A DNA stretch of 64,000 nt, taken from JANQQJ01 sp046290575 (GTDB lineage: Bacteria > Pseudomonadota > Alphaproteobacteria > SMXS01). Shown in pieces: positions 9,271 through 18,203 of the stretch. The stretch spans positions 496,001 through 560,000 of the forward strand of contig JBKAGX010000001.1 in the NCBI GenBank assembly GCA_046290575.1, read 5' to 3'. The notes under the pieces were generated by a model that saw only the letters and a list, made by a program, of their open reading frames with translations, was not told the DNA's origin and made no database searches. Both the position numbers and the translations under genes were made by a program. How positions within the stretch are numbered: the first letter of the stretch is position 1; each line of letters starts with the position of its first letter.

Positions 9271-9753
9271 ATGGCGAAACAACATGTAACCACGACCATA
9301 AATGGCGATCCCGTCGAATTCCTGTGCGAACCGGATCAAACGGTATTGGACGTGCTGCGCGATGTCTTGGGCCTGACCGGCAGCAAGGAAGGCTGTGGTA
9401 CCGGCGATTGCGGGGCCTGCAGCATCATTGTCGATGGCCGCCTGACCTGTGGTTGCCTGATGCTGGGCGCTGAGGCTGAAGGCAGCGAGATCACCACGGT
9501 TGAAGGCATTGCACAGGGCGATCAGCTTCATCCGGTACAACAGCGCATCCTGGAAGAAGGCGCCCTGCAATGCGCGTTCTGCACACCCGGTTTCGTGGTC
9601 GCTGCCAAGGCGCTGATCGATCACAATCCGGACCCGACCGAGACCGAAACGCGCTACTGGCTGGCGGGCAATCTGTGCCGCTGTACCGGCTATGACAAGA
9701 TTATCCGCGCGGTGATGAACGCCGCTGCTGACGTTCGAGGAGAAGCCGCATGA
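9271..9753 (+). CDS. Molybdenum hydroxylase 2Fe-2S (small, CoxS-like) subunit
   Basis: This 160-residue protein carries both iron-sulfur sites of the family: the plant-ferredoxin type (GCGTGDCGACSIIVDGRLTC) and the second helical site (CAFCTPGF ... GNLCRCTGYDKI). It shuttles electrons from the molybdenum centre to FAD. A GTG at 9265 overlaps the previous stop, but AGGAG at 9257-9261 is spaced 9 nt from the ATG at 9271, so I choose the latter. It overlaps the large-subunit gene by 4 nt (ATGA). Confidence 0.93.
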   Translation: MAKQHVTTTINGDPVEFLCEPDQTVLDVLRDVLGLTGSKEGCGTGDCGACSIIVDGRLTCGCLMLGAEAEGSEITTVEGIAQGDQLHPVQQRILEEGALQCAFCTPGFVVAAKALIDHNPDPTETETRYWLAGNLCRCTGYDKIIRAVMNAAADVRGEAA

Positions 9754-12014
9754 CCTATGAACCGAAAGACCTGAAAGTCGTCGGCACCCGGCCGATCCGC
9801 CCGGATGGCGTGGACAAAGTAACCGGCCGGGCCAATTTCGGCGCGGATCACACCATGCCTGGCATGCTGTGGGGTCGCATTCTGCGCAGCCCGCACGCCC
9901 ACGCCCGGATCATCAAGATCGATGCGTCGAAGGCCGAGGCCCTGCCGGGCGTCAAAGCGGTGGTGACCGGTGCCGATCTTGCCGATGTGCAGGGCACCGT
10001 CGAGGCGGGTGAGTCAGCTGCGAACATGCGTGACCTGTCGCGCAATGTGCTGGCGGACGACAAGGTGCTCTATGACGGGCATGCGGTAGCGGCTGTTGCG
10101 GCGACGTCCGACAAGATCGCACGCGACGCGCTGAAGCTGATCGAGGTCGACTATGAGGTGTTGCCCTTTGTGCTCGACGTTGATGACGCGATGAAGGCGG
10201 ATGCGCCTCTGCTGCATGACGACATGTTCACCGAGGGGGTCGAGCCAAAGCCGGAGACACCGTCCAACGTGGCCAAGAAGATGGTGATCGGTCTCGGCGA
10301 TATCGAGGAAGGCTTCGCCAAGGCGGATATCATTGTTGAGCGGACTCTGAAGACCGCGCCGGTGCATCAGGGCTATATCGAGCCGCATGCCTGCGTCGCC
10401 AATATTGGTGAGGATGGACAGGCTGTTGTCTGGTGCTCCAGCCAGGGACAGTTTGTTATCCGCGATCTGTGCGCGCAGCTGCTGAAAATGGACGCATCCA
10501 ACGTCCGTGTCATCCCTGCGGAAATTGGCGGCGGGTTTGGCGGCAAGACAACCGTTTATCTCGAACCCGTGGCGCTGCTGCTCTCGGGCAAGGCGAACCG
10601 CCCGGTCAAAATGATGATGACCAGAGGTGAGGTGTTCCGGGCCACGGGCCCGACCTCGGCCTCGTCCATGGATATCAAGATCGGGGCGACGCGGGACGGC
10701 ACCATCACCGCCGCCAGCGCCGAATTCCGCTTCCAGGCGGGGGCGTTCCCCGGCTCGCCTGTGATGGCGGCGTGTATGGCGTCCTTTGCGCCCTACGATC
10801 TCGAAAATGTCTCGATCACCGGTTATGACGTGGTGACCAACGGCCCCAAGGTGGCGGCTTACCGGGCGCCCGGCGCGCCGCAGGGTGCCTATGCCGTCGA
10901 GACCGCAATGGACGAGCTGGCGCGCGAACTCAATATGGATCCGATTGATTTCAGGGCGCAGAACGGGGCTCGTGAGGGCACCAAGGCGGCCTATGGCCCC
11001 ACCTTCAAGGTGATCGGCAATCTTGATTGCCTGAGCGCGGCGAAAGACCACCAGCACTACAAGACCAATCTGGGGCCCGATCAGGGGCGCGGTGTCGCCA
11101 GCGGCTTCTGGTTCAATATTGGCGGGCAATCTGCGGCAACCGTCGCGGTAAACCCGGATGGCACCATTACCGTTGTCGAAGGCAACCCTGATATTGGCGG
11201 CAGCCGGGCCAGCATGGCCATGATGGCGGCCGAAGTGTTCGGTGTGGCGATGGAGAAGGTTCGCCCCATCATCGCGGATACGGCCTCCGTGGCGCACAAT
11301 GATGTCACTGGCGGCAGCCGTGTGACGTTCGCGACCGGTATGGCGGTGACCCAGGCGTCGGAAGACGCCGTCAACCAGCTGAAGACGCGGGCGGCCAAGA
11401 TGTGGGATGTCGATCTGGACCAGATTGTCTGGAAAAGCGGTGCGGCCCATACGGCCACGAAAGACACGTCACTGTCGCTGGCCGATATCGCGGCACAGTC
11501 GGCGCGCACCGGCGGGCCGATCACCGGGCATGCGTCGATCAACGCCAAGGGGGCCGGGCCAGCCTTTACCACGCACCTTTGTGATGTCGAGGTCGACCGG
11601 GAAACCGGTGCGGTCAAAATCCTGCGCTACACGGCGATTCAGGACGCGGGCCGGGCGATCCACCCCAGCTTTGTCGAGGGCCAGATGCAGGGCGGTGTCG
11701 CCCAGGGCGTCGGCTGGGCGCTTAATGAGGAATATATCTACAGTACCGACGGCAATATGGAGAATCCGGGTTTCCTGGATTACCGGATGCCGGTGGCGTC
11801 TGATCTGCCGATGATCGACACCGTCGTGGTCGAGGTGCCCAACCCGAACCACCCCTTTGGTGTGCGCGGCGTCGGCGAGGCACCTATCGTGCCGCCGCTG
11901 GCTGCGGTTGCCAATGCGGTCTATGACGCGGTCGGCGTGCGGATGACCGAACTGCCGATCTCGCCGCCCCGGCTGCTCGCGGCCATTGACGCCTACGCCA
12001 AGGCTGCCGAGTAG
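9750..12014 (+). CDS. Molybdenum hydroxylase large (molybdopterin-binding) subunit
   Basis: This 754-residue catalytic subunit belongs to the xanthine dehydrogenase family. The N-terminal a/b hammerhead domain (RPDGVDKVTGRANFGAD) is followed by the molybdopterin-binding domain with IGGGFGGK near residue 258, AYRAPGAP near 370, and the catalytic glutamate in GVGEAP near 711. The active-site loop AYRAPG lacks the AYRCSFR signature of form I CO dehydrogenase, so true CO oxidation is unlikely. The substrate is unknown; an aldehyde, N-heterocycle or aromatic acid is possible. Translation is coupled to the 2Fe-2S subunit (ATGA), and the MoaD-like gene begins 2 nt after its stop. Confidence 0.92.
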   Translation: MTYEPKDLKVVGTRPIRPDGVDKVTGRANFGADHTMPGMLWGRILRSPHAHARIIKIDASKAEALPGVKAVVTGADLADVQGTVEAGESAANMRDLSRNVLADDKVLYDGHAVAAVAATSDKIARDALKLIEVDYEVLPFVLDVDDAMKADAPLLHDDMFTEGVEPKPETPSNVAKKMVIGLGDIEEGFAKADIIVERTLKTAPVHQGYIEPHACVANIGEDGQAVVWCSSQGQFVIRDLCAQLLKMDASNVRVIPAEIGGGFGGKTTVYLEPVALLLSGKANRPVKMMMTRGEVFRATGPTSASSMDIKIGATRDGTITAASAEFRFQAGAFPGSPVMAACMASFAPYDLENVSITGYDVVTNGPKVAAYRAPGAPQGAYAVETAMDELARELNMDPIDFRAQNGAREGTKAAYGPTFKVIGNLDCLSAAKDHQHYKTNLGPDQGRGVASGFWFNIGGQSAATVAVNPDGTITVVEGNPDIGGSRASMAMMAAEVFGVAMEKVRPIIADTASVAHNDVTGGSRVTFATGMAVTQASEDAVNQLKTRAAKMWDVDLDQIVWKSGAAHTATKDTSLSLADIAAQSARTGGPITGHASINAKGAGPAFTTHLCDVEVDRETGAVKILRYTAIQDAGRAIHPSFVEGQMQGGVAQGVGWALNEEYIYSTDGNMENPGFLDYRMPVASDLPMIDTVVVEVPNPNHPFGVRGVGEAPIVPPLAAVANAVYDAVGVRMTELPISPPRLLAAIDAYAKAAE

Positions 12015-12016
12015 CG

Positions 12017-12268
12017 ATGGCACGCGTTATTCTGTCGGGCGACCTTGCCCGGCGGTTCGCCGGTGGCGATACGGAACTCGAGGTGCCGGGCGAGACTGTT
12101 CGCCGGTTGATTGCGGTTCTTGATGAACGCTATCCCGGTATTGGCGAAGTGCTCAGCGGTCATGACATGGCTGTTGCCATAGACGGGATCATCCATCAGG
12201 ACGGGCTCTATGAGCCCGTGCCCGAGGATGCGGAGGTGTTCTTTATGCCCGCGATCAGAGGCGGCTAG
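12017..12268 (+). CDS. MoaD/ThiS-family sulfur-carrier-like protein
   Basis: This 83-residue beta-grasp protein ends in the Gly-Gly tail (PAIRGG) that MoaD and ThiS need for adenylation and thiocarboxylation. It lies 2 nt downstream of the large molybdenum-hydroxylase subunit and is very probably co-transcribed with it. Known family members donate sulfur to molybdopterin or thiazole. A dedicated role in supplying this hydroxylase with cofactor is inferred from position only. Its TAG stop overlaps the stop of the convergent SDR gene within the tetranucleotide CTAG. Confidence 0.8.
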   Translation: MARVILSGDLARRFAGGDTELEVPGETVRRLIAVLDERYPGIGEVLSGHDMAVAIDGIIHQDGLYEPVPEDAEVFFMPAIRGG

Positions 12269-13017
12269 CGACCGCCGTCCACGTCCAGCAGGGCGCCGGT
12301 CGTATAGGCGGAGGCGTTTGAGGCGAAATAGAGCGCAGCGCCAACCACCTCATTGGGTTCGCCGATCCGCTGCAATGCGAAGTTGTTCCGGGCGCGTGCT
12401 TCTGCTGCTTCGATATCCCAGGCCTTGCTGATATCCGTGCGAAATGCGCCGCAGACAATGCAATTGACCCGGACATTCGGACCAAAAGCGCGGGCATAGC
12501 CTTGCGTCATGGCATTGAGGCCGGCTTTGGCAGCAGCATAGGGGATCACATCTGCGGTCGGGTGGTGCGATGCGATGGACGAGATGTTGATGATCGAGCC
12601 CCCATCATCTTCGGCCATCCTGCTGCCGACCACTGCTGACAGCCGGAAAGGCCCTTTTAGATTAACGTCCAGCACCTTGTCATAAAGCGCCTCTGTGACG
12701 TCGGTGATCTTTTCGTAAAGTGGTGACATGCCGGCATTGTTGACCAGAATGTCGACCTTGCCGAACCGGTCATAGGCCGCCTTTGCCAAATCATCCATCT
12801 GGTCCCAATGGCTGACATTGACGGCATGGGCCATGGCTTGTTGGCCGGTTTCTTTTTCGATTTCCGCAGCTAACGCTTCGCAGCTTTCGATTTTGCGGCT
12901 GGCGATAATGACGTCGGCGCCGCGTGCGGCAAACGCTTTGACCATCTGCTGGCCGAGGCCGCGGCTGCCGCCGGTGACCAGTGCGACTTTGCCGGATAGA
13001 TCGAATAGATCGCTCAT
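12265..13017 (-). CDS. Short-chain dehydrogenase/reductase
   Basis: This is a 250-residue classical SDR: cofactor motif TGGSRGLGQQ near residue 14, NNAGMS near 90, and catalytic Ser with YAAAKAG near 160 (YxxxK). It reduces or oxidises an unidentified carbonyl/alcohol substrate with NAD(P)H. The frame stays open far upstream, but the ATG with complement CAT at 13015-13017 is preceded by an excellent GGGGGAGGAA box and starts the family alignment (MSDLFDLSGKVALVTGG). It is divergent from the sulfotransferase gene at 13129 and convergent with the MoaD-like gene. Confidence 0.9.
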   Translation of the reverse strand: MSDLFDLSGKVALVTGGSRGLGQQMVKAFAARGADVIIASRKIESCEALAAEIEKETGQQAMAHAVNVSHWDQMDDLAKAAYDRFGKVDILVNNAGMSPLYEKITDVTEALYDKVLDVNLKGPFRLSAVVGSRMAEDDGGSIINISSIASHHPTADVIPYAAAKAGLNAMTQGYARAFGPNVRVNCIVCGAFRTDISKAWDIEAAEARARNNFALQRIGEPNEVVGAALYFASNASAYTTGALLDVDGGR

Positions 13018-13128
13018 CTTTTTCCTCCCCCTGAATCGGTTGGGCCATAAGCTATCATATAAGGCGCGCCCTTCCAGCAGGTCGGGACGGTAGGCTGGTC
13101 GAAAAGGTAACGATACGGGGAAAAACTG

Positions 13129-13770
13129 ATGACGCTTAGACTGATTGGTGCCGGTTTTGGACGGACGGGGACCCTGTCTCTTAAGGGCGCGCTGGAGCAA
13201 ATCGGCTTCGGTCCCTGCTATCACATGCTCGAAGTGGTCGGAAATGAAGGGGCGGCTGATCACTGGTACCGTGCCGCCTGTGGCGATGCGGTCGATTGGG
13301 ATGTCGTGTTCCAGGGCTATGAAGCCACTGTCGACTGGCCGGCCTGCAACTTTTACCGGGAACTGGCCGACCAATATCCAGACGCTAAAGTGTTGCTCTC
13401 GGTCCGGGATCCTGAACGCTGGTATCAAAGCTGCCAGGATACGGTCTTCGCGACCATGAAAGCAGATTACAGCCAAGCGCCGCCGCCCATGCAGGCGCAG
13501 ATGCGGATGGTCCGCAAACTGATCGTAGAAAACACATTCGGTGGCGATCTTGACGACAAAGCCAACGTGCTCACCGTCTTCGACCGGCATGTTGAAGAAG
13601 TGAAAGACACGATTCCTGCTGACCGGCTGCTGGTCTATGAGGTGCGCGAAGGGTGGGCGCCTCTTTGTCAGTTCCTTGGGGTGGATGTGCCAGATGGGCG
13701 ATTCCCGCGCGTGAATACGACAATGGAGTTTCAGGCCAGGATTGCCGAGGCGTGCCGCGCACAAGACTGA
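13129..13770 (+). CDS. Sulfotransferase family protein (Sulfotransfer_4 type)
   Basis: This 213-residue P-loop protein has the 5'-phosphosulfate-binding loop GAGFGRTGTLSLKGALE at the extreme N-terminus and the 3'-phosphate-binding region LLSVRDPERWYQS near residue 105. The usual reaction is sulfo transfer from PAPS to an acceptor hydroxyl; bacterial acceptors for this subgroup are mostly unknown. A GGGGAAA box precedes the ATG. It stands alone between the SDR and the sensor kinase. Confidence 0.8.
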   Translation: MTLRLIGAGFGRTGTLSLKGALEQIGFGPCYHMLEVVGNEGAADHWYRAACGDAVDWDVVFQGYEATVDWPACNFYRELADQYPDAKVLLSVRDPERWYQSCQDTVFATMKADYSQAPPPMQAQMRMVRKLIVENTFGGDLDDKANVLTVFDRHVEEVKDTIPADRLLVYEVREGWAPLCQFLGVDVPDGRFPRVNTTMEFQARIAEACRAQD

Positions 13771-13838
13771 TCCTGCATAAGACTCGCCAACTATAGGCCA
13801 CGCTGCTACTATCCCGTGCATTGGGCTTTGGGAACCTG

Positions 13839-13867
13839 CCCCGGACAATGTTCGGGGCCCCGTTTTT
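13839..13867 (+). terminator. Terminator-like hairpin in the leader of the sensor kinase gene
   Basis: An 8-bp stem (13839-13846 with 13850-13857, including one G-T pair, loop AAT) is followed by CCCCG and a run of five T at 13863-13867. It sits between the sulfotransferase gene and the kinase start. An outer inverted repeat, GGGAACC (13830-13836) with GGTTCCC (13873-13879), encloses it, so two nested folds are possible. Confidence 0.5.
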
Positions 13868-13881
13868 CGTGGGGTTCCCAG

Positions 13882-16800
13882 ATGGCAAAATTTGAACAGT
13901 CAGATAGTACGATCGTGGCAATGACTGCCCAGAAAGCAGAGTTGGTGCAACCAACGTCCAAGCTTTTTGAACTGTTCCTTCGCCATACGCCGGCTGCGAT
14001 TGCCGTTTTTGACAGGGACATGCGTTATCTCGCGGCGTCTGACCGCTGGTACAGCGACTATGAGCTGGACGGCGAGGATCTGATCGGCAAATGCCACTAC
14101 GACATTTTTCCACAGATGCAGGACTGGCGCCGTGACCGGCACAGGCGGTGCATGGAAGGTGAAACATTCAAGTCCGAAGAGGAGTATTACCGTCGAACCG
14201 ATGGGTCCATGGTTTGGATCAAGACCGAGATGGTGCCCTGGCGGGATGACGCTGAGGATATTGGCGGATTGATCGTTTTCTCCGAAGTAATCACTGAGCA
14301 GAAAAAGCTCCGCGATCAGCTTCAGGCCAGTGTGGACAGACTGAATCGGTCCGAACTCATTGGCGAAACCGGAACATGGGAATGGACTGTCGAAACGGAT
14401 ACGGTGACCTGGAGCCCGGGGCTGGAACATGTTGTCGGCCTGGGTGTTGAAGACAACACGGACCGGATAGGCACCCTCGACTATGTGCACCCGGACGACC
14501 GCCACATTGTTGAAGATCTGTCGCGGGACGCGCTGGCGGGCCTGAAGCCTTATGACGGCGAGTGGCGCATCGTGCGGCCTGATGGCGCGATCCGACATGT
14601 CCATTCGAAAGGCGAGATTATCCGTGATGAGGACGGCAAAGCCGTCACGATCATCGGCGCGATGCGGGACATTACCGAGGTTAAGAAAGCACAGCAGGAG
14701 ACCCGATTGCGGGACCAGGCGATCGATCAATCGCCGGTGTCGTTGGCGGTCACGGATATGGACGGGGTGATCGTCTATGCCAACCGTGCCTTTGTCTCCG
14801 CCAGTGGCGTTGACAGTAAAAACGACGCTATCGGCATCAATGGACGAGAATTCTTGAGTGACGCCCAATTGGCGGAGGACATTTTTGCCTCGCTGGTTCG
14901 TAATGGAGAATGGACGGGTGACATCACCGTTGAGGACGCAGACGGTTACCCCCGTCAATATCAGACCATCGCCCGCAACGTGTTGGATGAGGCCGGCAAT
15001 CCATTCCGGATGGTGGCGAGCTATCTGGATGTGACCGAACAGCGCCAGGCCGCAAGCCAACTTGAACAGAGTGAGCGCAGGCTTCGTCAGGCGCAGCAAA
15101 TGGCGCAGGTGGGAAGCTGGTCCTATGACGCGGTCAACCACACTTATCACATCCCGGAGGATACCAGGGCGTTCCTGGGCCTGAGTGAAGAATATGAGTC
15201 CTATGGCCCTGATCAGGCGCGGGCGTTCATTCATCCAAAAGATCAGGACAGGATTGAAGCGCGGATCATGCGGGTGTTGTCCGGAGAGGTCGCGCGGAGC
15301 GAGGATCAGTACCAATTCGTGACGTCCTGGGGGGGCACGCGTCATGTAAGGGTCATTACCAACGCCGAAAAAGACGGCAATGGGAACGTCATTGGCCTCA
15401 ACGGCGTCATTCAGGATGTGACATCGATCAAAAAGATTGAGGCCGCGCGCCTTGAGAGCGAGCGGGCATTGCAGTCCCTGATCGATAATCTGCCAGGGGC
15501 GGTCTATCGCTGTGAAATCGACGATGACTGGACCATGCGCTATGTCAGCGAAAGTGTCGAAAGCCTGCTGGGGTATACACCCGACGAGCTGATCGACAGC
15601 CGGGTAACGTCGCTAGGCACTTTGATCCATCCTGATGATTCCGGGCGCGTGCGCGATATCGTCCAGGATGCGGTCGATGGCGGCCGTGGATTCCAGATGT
15701 CCTATCGAATTCATGATCGTTCCGGCCGGGTTAAGTGGCTGTTGGAGCACGGAACAGCGATTTATGATGAGAATGGCCAGCCGATCGCGCTGGAAGGCTA
15801 TCTGACCGACGTGACGGATCAGCAAGAAGCCGTCGCGGCGCTTGAAAGCAGTGAGACGCGGCTTTCCGCCATCATGCAGGCGGCCCCGGTCGGCATCGTC
15901 ACCATGGACACAAACGGACTCATTCAATCAGTCAATCCGGCGGTTGAGCGCATCTACGGCTACAGCACGGATGAGTTGGTCGGCCGGGAGGTGTTCAGCC
16001 TTTATCCGGAAAAGTTGGCTGCTGAAATGAAAGCGCTCCACCGTGCCTTCGACCCGGCATCAAAGACCCGCTACCTCAACACCGGTGTTCACGAATTCGC
16101 CGGTCTGCGCAAGGACGGTACAGAGTTTCCCGTGCAGATTGCCATGACTGACTACGTTATTGGCGGTGAGAGGCGGTTCGTTAACTGTGTTCTGGATGTA
16201 ACCGATCAAAAACAGGCCGAGGAACAACTGCGTCAGGCGCAGAAACTCGAAATGGTGGGGCAGCTTACCGGCGGCCTTGCGCATGATTTCAACAATCACC
16301 TGATGGCTATTCAGATGAATATCGAGTTGTTGCTGGATCGCATTGGTGGTGATCAGGAGGCTGTCGAATTCGCAGAATCAGTGCTGTCGTCGGTCGGCCG
16401 CAGTGCTGAGCTGACCGGTCGTCTGCTCGCCTTCTCGCGCCGTCAGGCGCTTCGGCCACGGGTTGTTGCCGCCAATCAACTGGTAACGGATACAGCGCGT
16501 TTGCTGCGCCGGACCCTAGGGGAAACCATTTGCATTGAAACAGATCTTGCAAGTGATCTGCCCCAGATTGAAGCGGACCCGGGACAGTTGGAAAACGCGC
16601 TTGTGAACCTTGCGGTTAACGCCCGTGATGCCATGCCTGGCGGCGGCCGACTGATTGTCCGAACAGGTGTCGACCATGCCCCGGTGTCCCAGGACGAGGG
16701 CGGCGAGGTGGGAGAGTACGTGAAGATCTCTGTCGAGGATGATGGTGACGGGATGTCCGACGCCGTTATGGCGAAAGTGTTCGAGCCGTTCTTCACCACC

Positions 16801-17358
16801 AAGGAAGTGGGCAAAGGTACGGGTTTGGGTTTGAGCATGGTCTATGGCTTCGTCAAGCAATCCGGCGGTCATATCGAGCTGGCGAGTGAGGTCGGAAACG
16901 GAACGGTGATTGAGCTTTACTTCCCGGTCGCAAAGGCTGCTCTTCATGAACCCGCAAAGGCCGAGTCTCAAACGGCGGTTCCCGGTGGCCATCAGCGCAT
17001 CATGCTGGTGGAAGACGACCCCGATGTCCGGTCCACCGTAACCACGCTCTTGCGGTCACTGGGCTATGACGTCGCCGTTGCAGAGGACGGGGCGGCGGCG
17101 CTCAAGAAGCTGGATGAGGGCCCTGCACCAGATCTGCTTCTGGCTGACGTCGTGCTGCCGAATGGCATGTCTGGCCGGGATGTTGCGGAGGCGGTTTGCA
17201 AGGCTGTTCCCGATTGCAAGGTTCTCTACATGTCGGGATATACAGGCACGGCGATGGCTGCGGAGGGTAGGCTGGAAGAAGGGGTCGTGCTTCTTTCGAA
17301 ACCGTTCCCCCGTTCTGTTCTGGCCAGCAAAATCAGCGAAGTCCTGAAGGCCGGTTAG
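13882..17358 (+). CDS. Hybrid sensor histidine kinase with six PAS domains and receiver
   Basis: This is a 1158-residue signalling protein without an evident membrane segment. Six PAS-like repeats occupy residues about 20-770, for example FLRHTPAAIAVFDRDMRYL, GETGTWEWTVETDTVTW, DQSPVSLAVTDMDGVIVYA and MQAAPVGIVTMDTNGLI. Then come a HisKA dimerisation helix with phospho-acceptor His801 in GLAHDFNNHL, a HATPase domain (NLAVNARDAMPGG, KGTGLGLSMVYGFVKQ) and a C-terminal receiver with phospho-acceptor Asp1089 in LLLADVVLP. The frame extends to a GTG at 13816, but that would place a terminator-like hairpin inside the coding region, so I start at ATG 13882; ATG 13921 is also possible. Output partner is unknown. 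It is convergent with an OmpR-type regulator. Confidence 0.88.
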   Translation: MAKFEQSDSTIVAMTAQKAELVQPTSKLFELFLRHTPAAIAVFDRDMRYLAASDRWYSDYELDGEDLIGKCHYDIFPQMQDWRRDRHRRCMEGETFKSEEEYYRRTDGSMVWIKTEMVPWRDDAEDIGGLIVFSEVITEQKKLRDQLQASVDRLNRSELIGETGTWEWTVETDTVTWSPGLEHVVGLGVEDNTDRIGTLDYVHPDDRHIVEDLSRDALAGLKPYDGEWRIVRPDGAIRHVHSKGEIIRDEDGKAVTIIGAMRDITEVKKAQQETRLRDQAIDQSPVSLAVTDMDGVIVYANRAFVSASGVDSKNDAIGINGREFLSDAQLAEDIFASLVRNGEWTGDITVEDADGYPRQYQTIARNVLDEAGNPFRMVASYLDVTEQRQAASQLEQSERRLRQAQQMAQVGSWSYDAVNHTYHIPEDTRAFLGLSEEYESYGPDQARAFIHPKDQDRIEARIMRVLSGEVARSEDQYQFVTSWGGTRHVRVITNAEKDGNGNVIGLNGVIQDVTSIKKIEAARLESERALQSLIDNLPGAVYRCEIDDDWTMRYVSESVESLLGYTPDELIDSRVTSLGTLIHPDDSGRVRDIVQDAVDGGRGFQMSYRIHDRSGRVKWLLEHGTAIYDENGQPIALEGYLTDVTDQQEAVAALESSETRLSAIMQAAPVGIVTMDTNGLIQSVNPAVERIYGYSTDELVGREVFSLYPEKLAAEMKALHRAFDPASKTRYLNTGVHEFAGLRKDGTEFPVQIAMTDYVIGGERRFVNCVLDVTDQKQAEEQLRQAQKLEMVGQLTGGLAHDFNNHLMAIQMNIELLLDRIGGDQEAVEFAESVLSSVGRSAELTGRLLAFSRRQALRPRVVAANQLVTDTARLLRRTLGETICIETDLASDLPQIEADPGQLENALVNLAVNARDAMPGGGRLIVRTGVDHAPVSQDEGGEVGEYVKISVEDDGDGMSDAVMAKVFEPFFTTKEVGKGTGLGLSMVYGFVKQSGGHIELASEVGNGTVIELYFPVAKAALHEPAKAESQTAVPGGHQRIMLVEDDPDVRSTVTTLLRSLGYDVAVAEDGAAALKKLDEGPAPDLLLADVVLPNGMSGRDVAEAVCKAVPDCKVLYMSGYTGTAMAAEGRLEEGVVLLSKPFPRSVLASKISEVLKAG

Positions 17359-18053
17359 CTGGCTGAAAACCGGTAACCGTGGCCGCGCACAGTCTGAATA
17401 ACTGTTTCGGCAACGCCGACATCGCGAATCTTTTGCCGCAGGCGAGAGATATGAACATCAAGGCTTCGGTCGTCGGGCTGCCAGGCCCGCCCCAGCGCAT
17501 TCCTGCTTAGCGCATCCTTATCGACGATCTCGCCATTGGCATTGATCAGCATTTCCAGAATCAGGGACTCGATTCCCGTCAGCCGCCGTTTTGCCTCGGT
17601 GACGCCGACGATACAACTATTGGTGCGATCCAGGATGAACGACTGGAACACCTGCGTCGTTTCAGCGCGCTTTTGAGACACGCTGCGGGACCGCCGCACG
17701 ACAGCTTGAACCCTTGCCAGAAGCTCTTCGGGCGCTGCCGGCTTTGGCAGATAATCGTCTGCGCCGGTGTTTAGTCCCTCGACCCGGTGATCTACCTCGC
17801 CCAGGCCAGACAGGATAATAACGGCGGCGTTGGATACACTTTTGATTTCTTCAGCCATTGCCAGGCCGTCACCGTCCGGCAGCCTGCGATCAAGGATGAA
17901 AAGATCAACGCCACCAGCCTGAGCCATCTCATTGGCATCGGCACACGATACACCCATCCGAACTTCGAACCCGAATTCGGTTAGATATCGGCCCATCGCA
18001 GTCGCGAGAGCGCGATCGTCATCAATCAATGCGACAACTGTGTTGGCACTCAC
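17355..18053 (-). CDS. OmpR-family response regulator
   Basis: This 232-residue protein has an N-terminal receiver (ALIDDDRAL acidic pair, phospho-acceptor Asp in LFILDRRLPDGDG, conserved Lys in YLPKPAAP) and a C-terminal winged-helix DNA-binding domain ending RLRQKIRDVGVAETVIQTVRGHGYRFSAS. It starts at GTG (complement of 18051-18053). No cognate orthodox kinase is adjacent; the hybrid kinase is convergent with it and the two stop codons overlap in TTAG (17355-17358). A functional link between them is possible but not shown. Confidence 0.9.
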   Translation of the reverse strand: MSANTVVALIDDDRALATAMGRYLTEFGFEVRMGVSCADANEMAQAGGVDLFILDRRLPDGDGLAMAEEIKSVSNAAVIILSGLGEVDHRVEGLNTGADDYLPKPAAPEELLARVQAVVRRSRSVSQKRAETTQVFQSFILDRTNSCIVGVTEAKRRLTGIESLILEMLINANGEIVDKDALSRNALGRAWQPDDRSLDVHISRLRQKIRDVGVAETVIQTVRGHGYRFSAS

Positions 18054-18171
18054 AAGATCGCCGGCCCCTATAGATGGTGTAGGATGCGAGGGCTCCTAAC
18101 CAGTACGGGAATCATAGACCAACAAAGCGCCGACGCCAAGCAGCGTAACCAATCAATATGGATAGCGTTAT

Positions 18172-18193
18172 TAGTTTCGACCTCGAAACTAAC
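18172..18193. repeat. Perfect 22-bp palindrome between the regulator and hemoglobin genes
   Basis: The arms TTAGTTTCGA and TCGAAACTAA (10 bp, spacer CC) lie 11 nt downstream of the hemoglobin stop and upstream of the regulator gene. No T-run follows on either strand, so it may be an operator rather than a terminator. Confidence 0.5.
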
Positions 18194-18203
18194 TCTGGGA
18201 TGC

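Noticed and set aside
9750..12014. CO dehydrogenase
   Set aside because: The active-site loop reads AYRAPG, not the AYRCSFR form of true CO-oxidising enzymes.
12265..13848. Continuous 527-residue minus-strand frame around the SDR gene
   Set aside because: Only the part from 13017 downward matches the SDR family and has a strong ribosome-binding site; the rest is antisense to the sulfotransferase gene.
13882..18053. Hybrid kinase and OmpR regulator as a proven cognate pair
   Set aside because: They are convergent rather than co-transcribed and the kinase already carries its own receiver; proximity alone is weak evidence.
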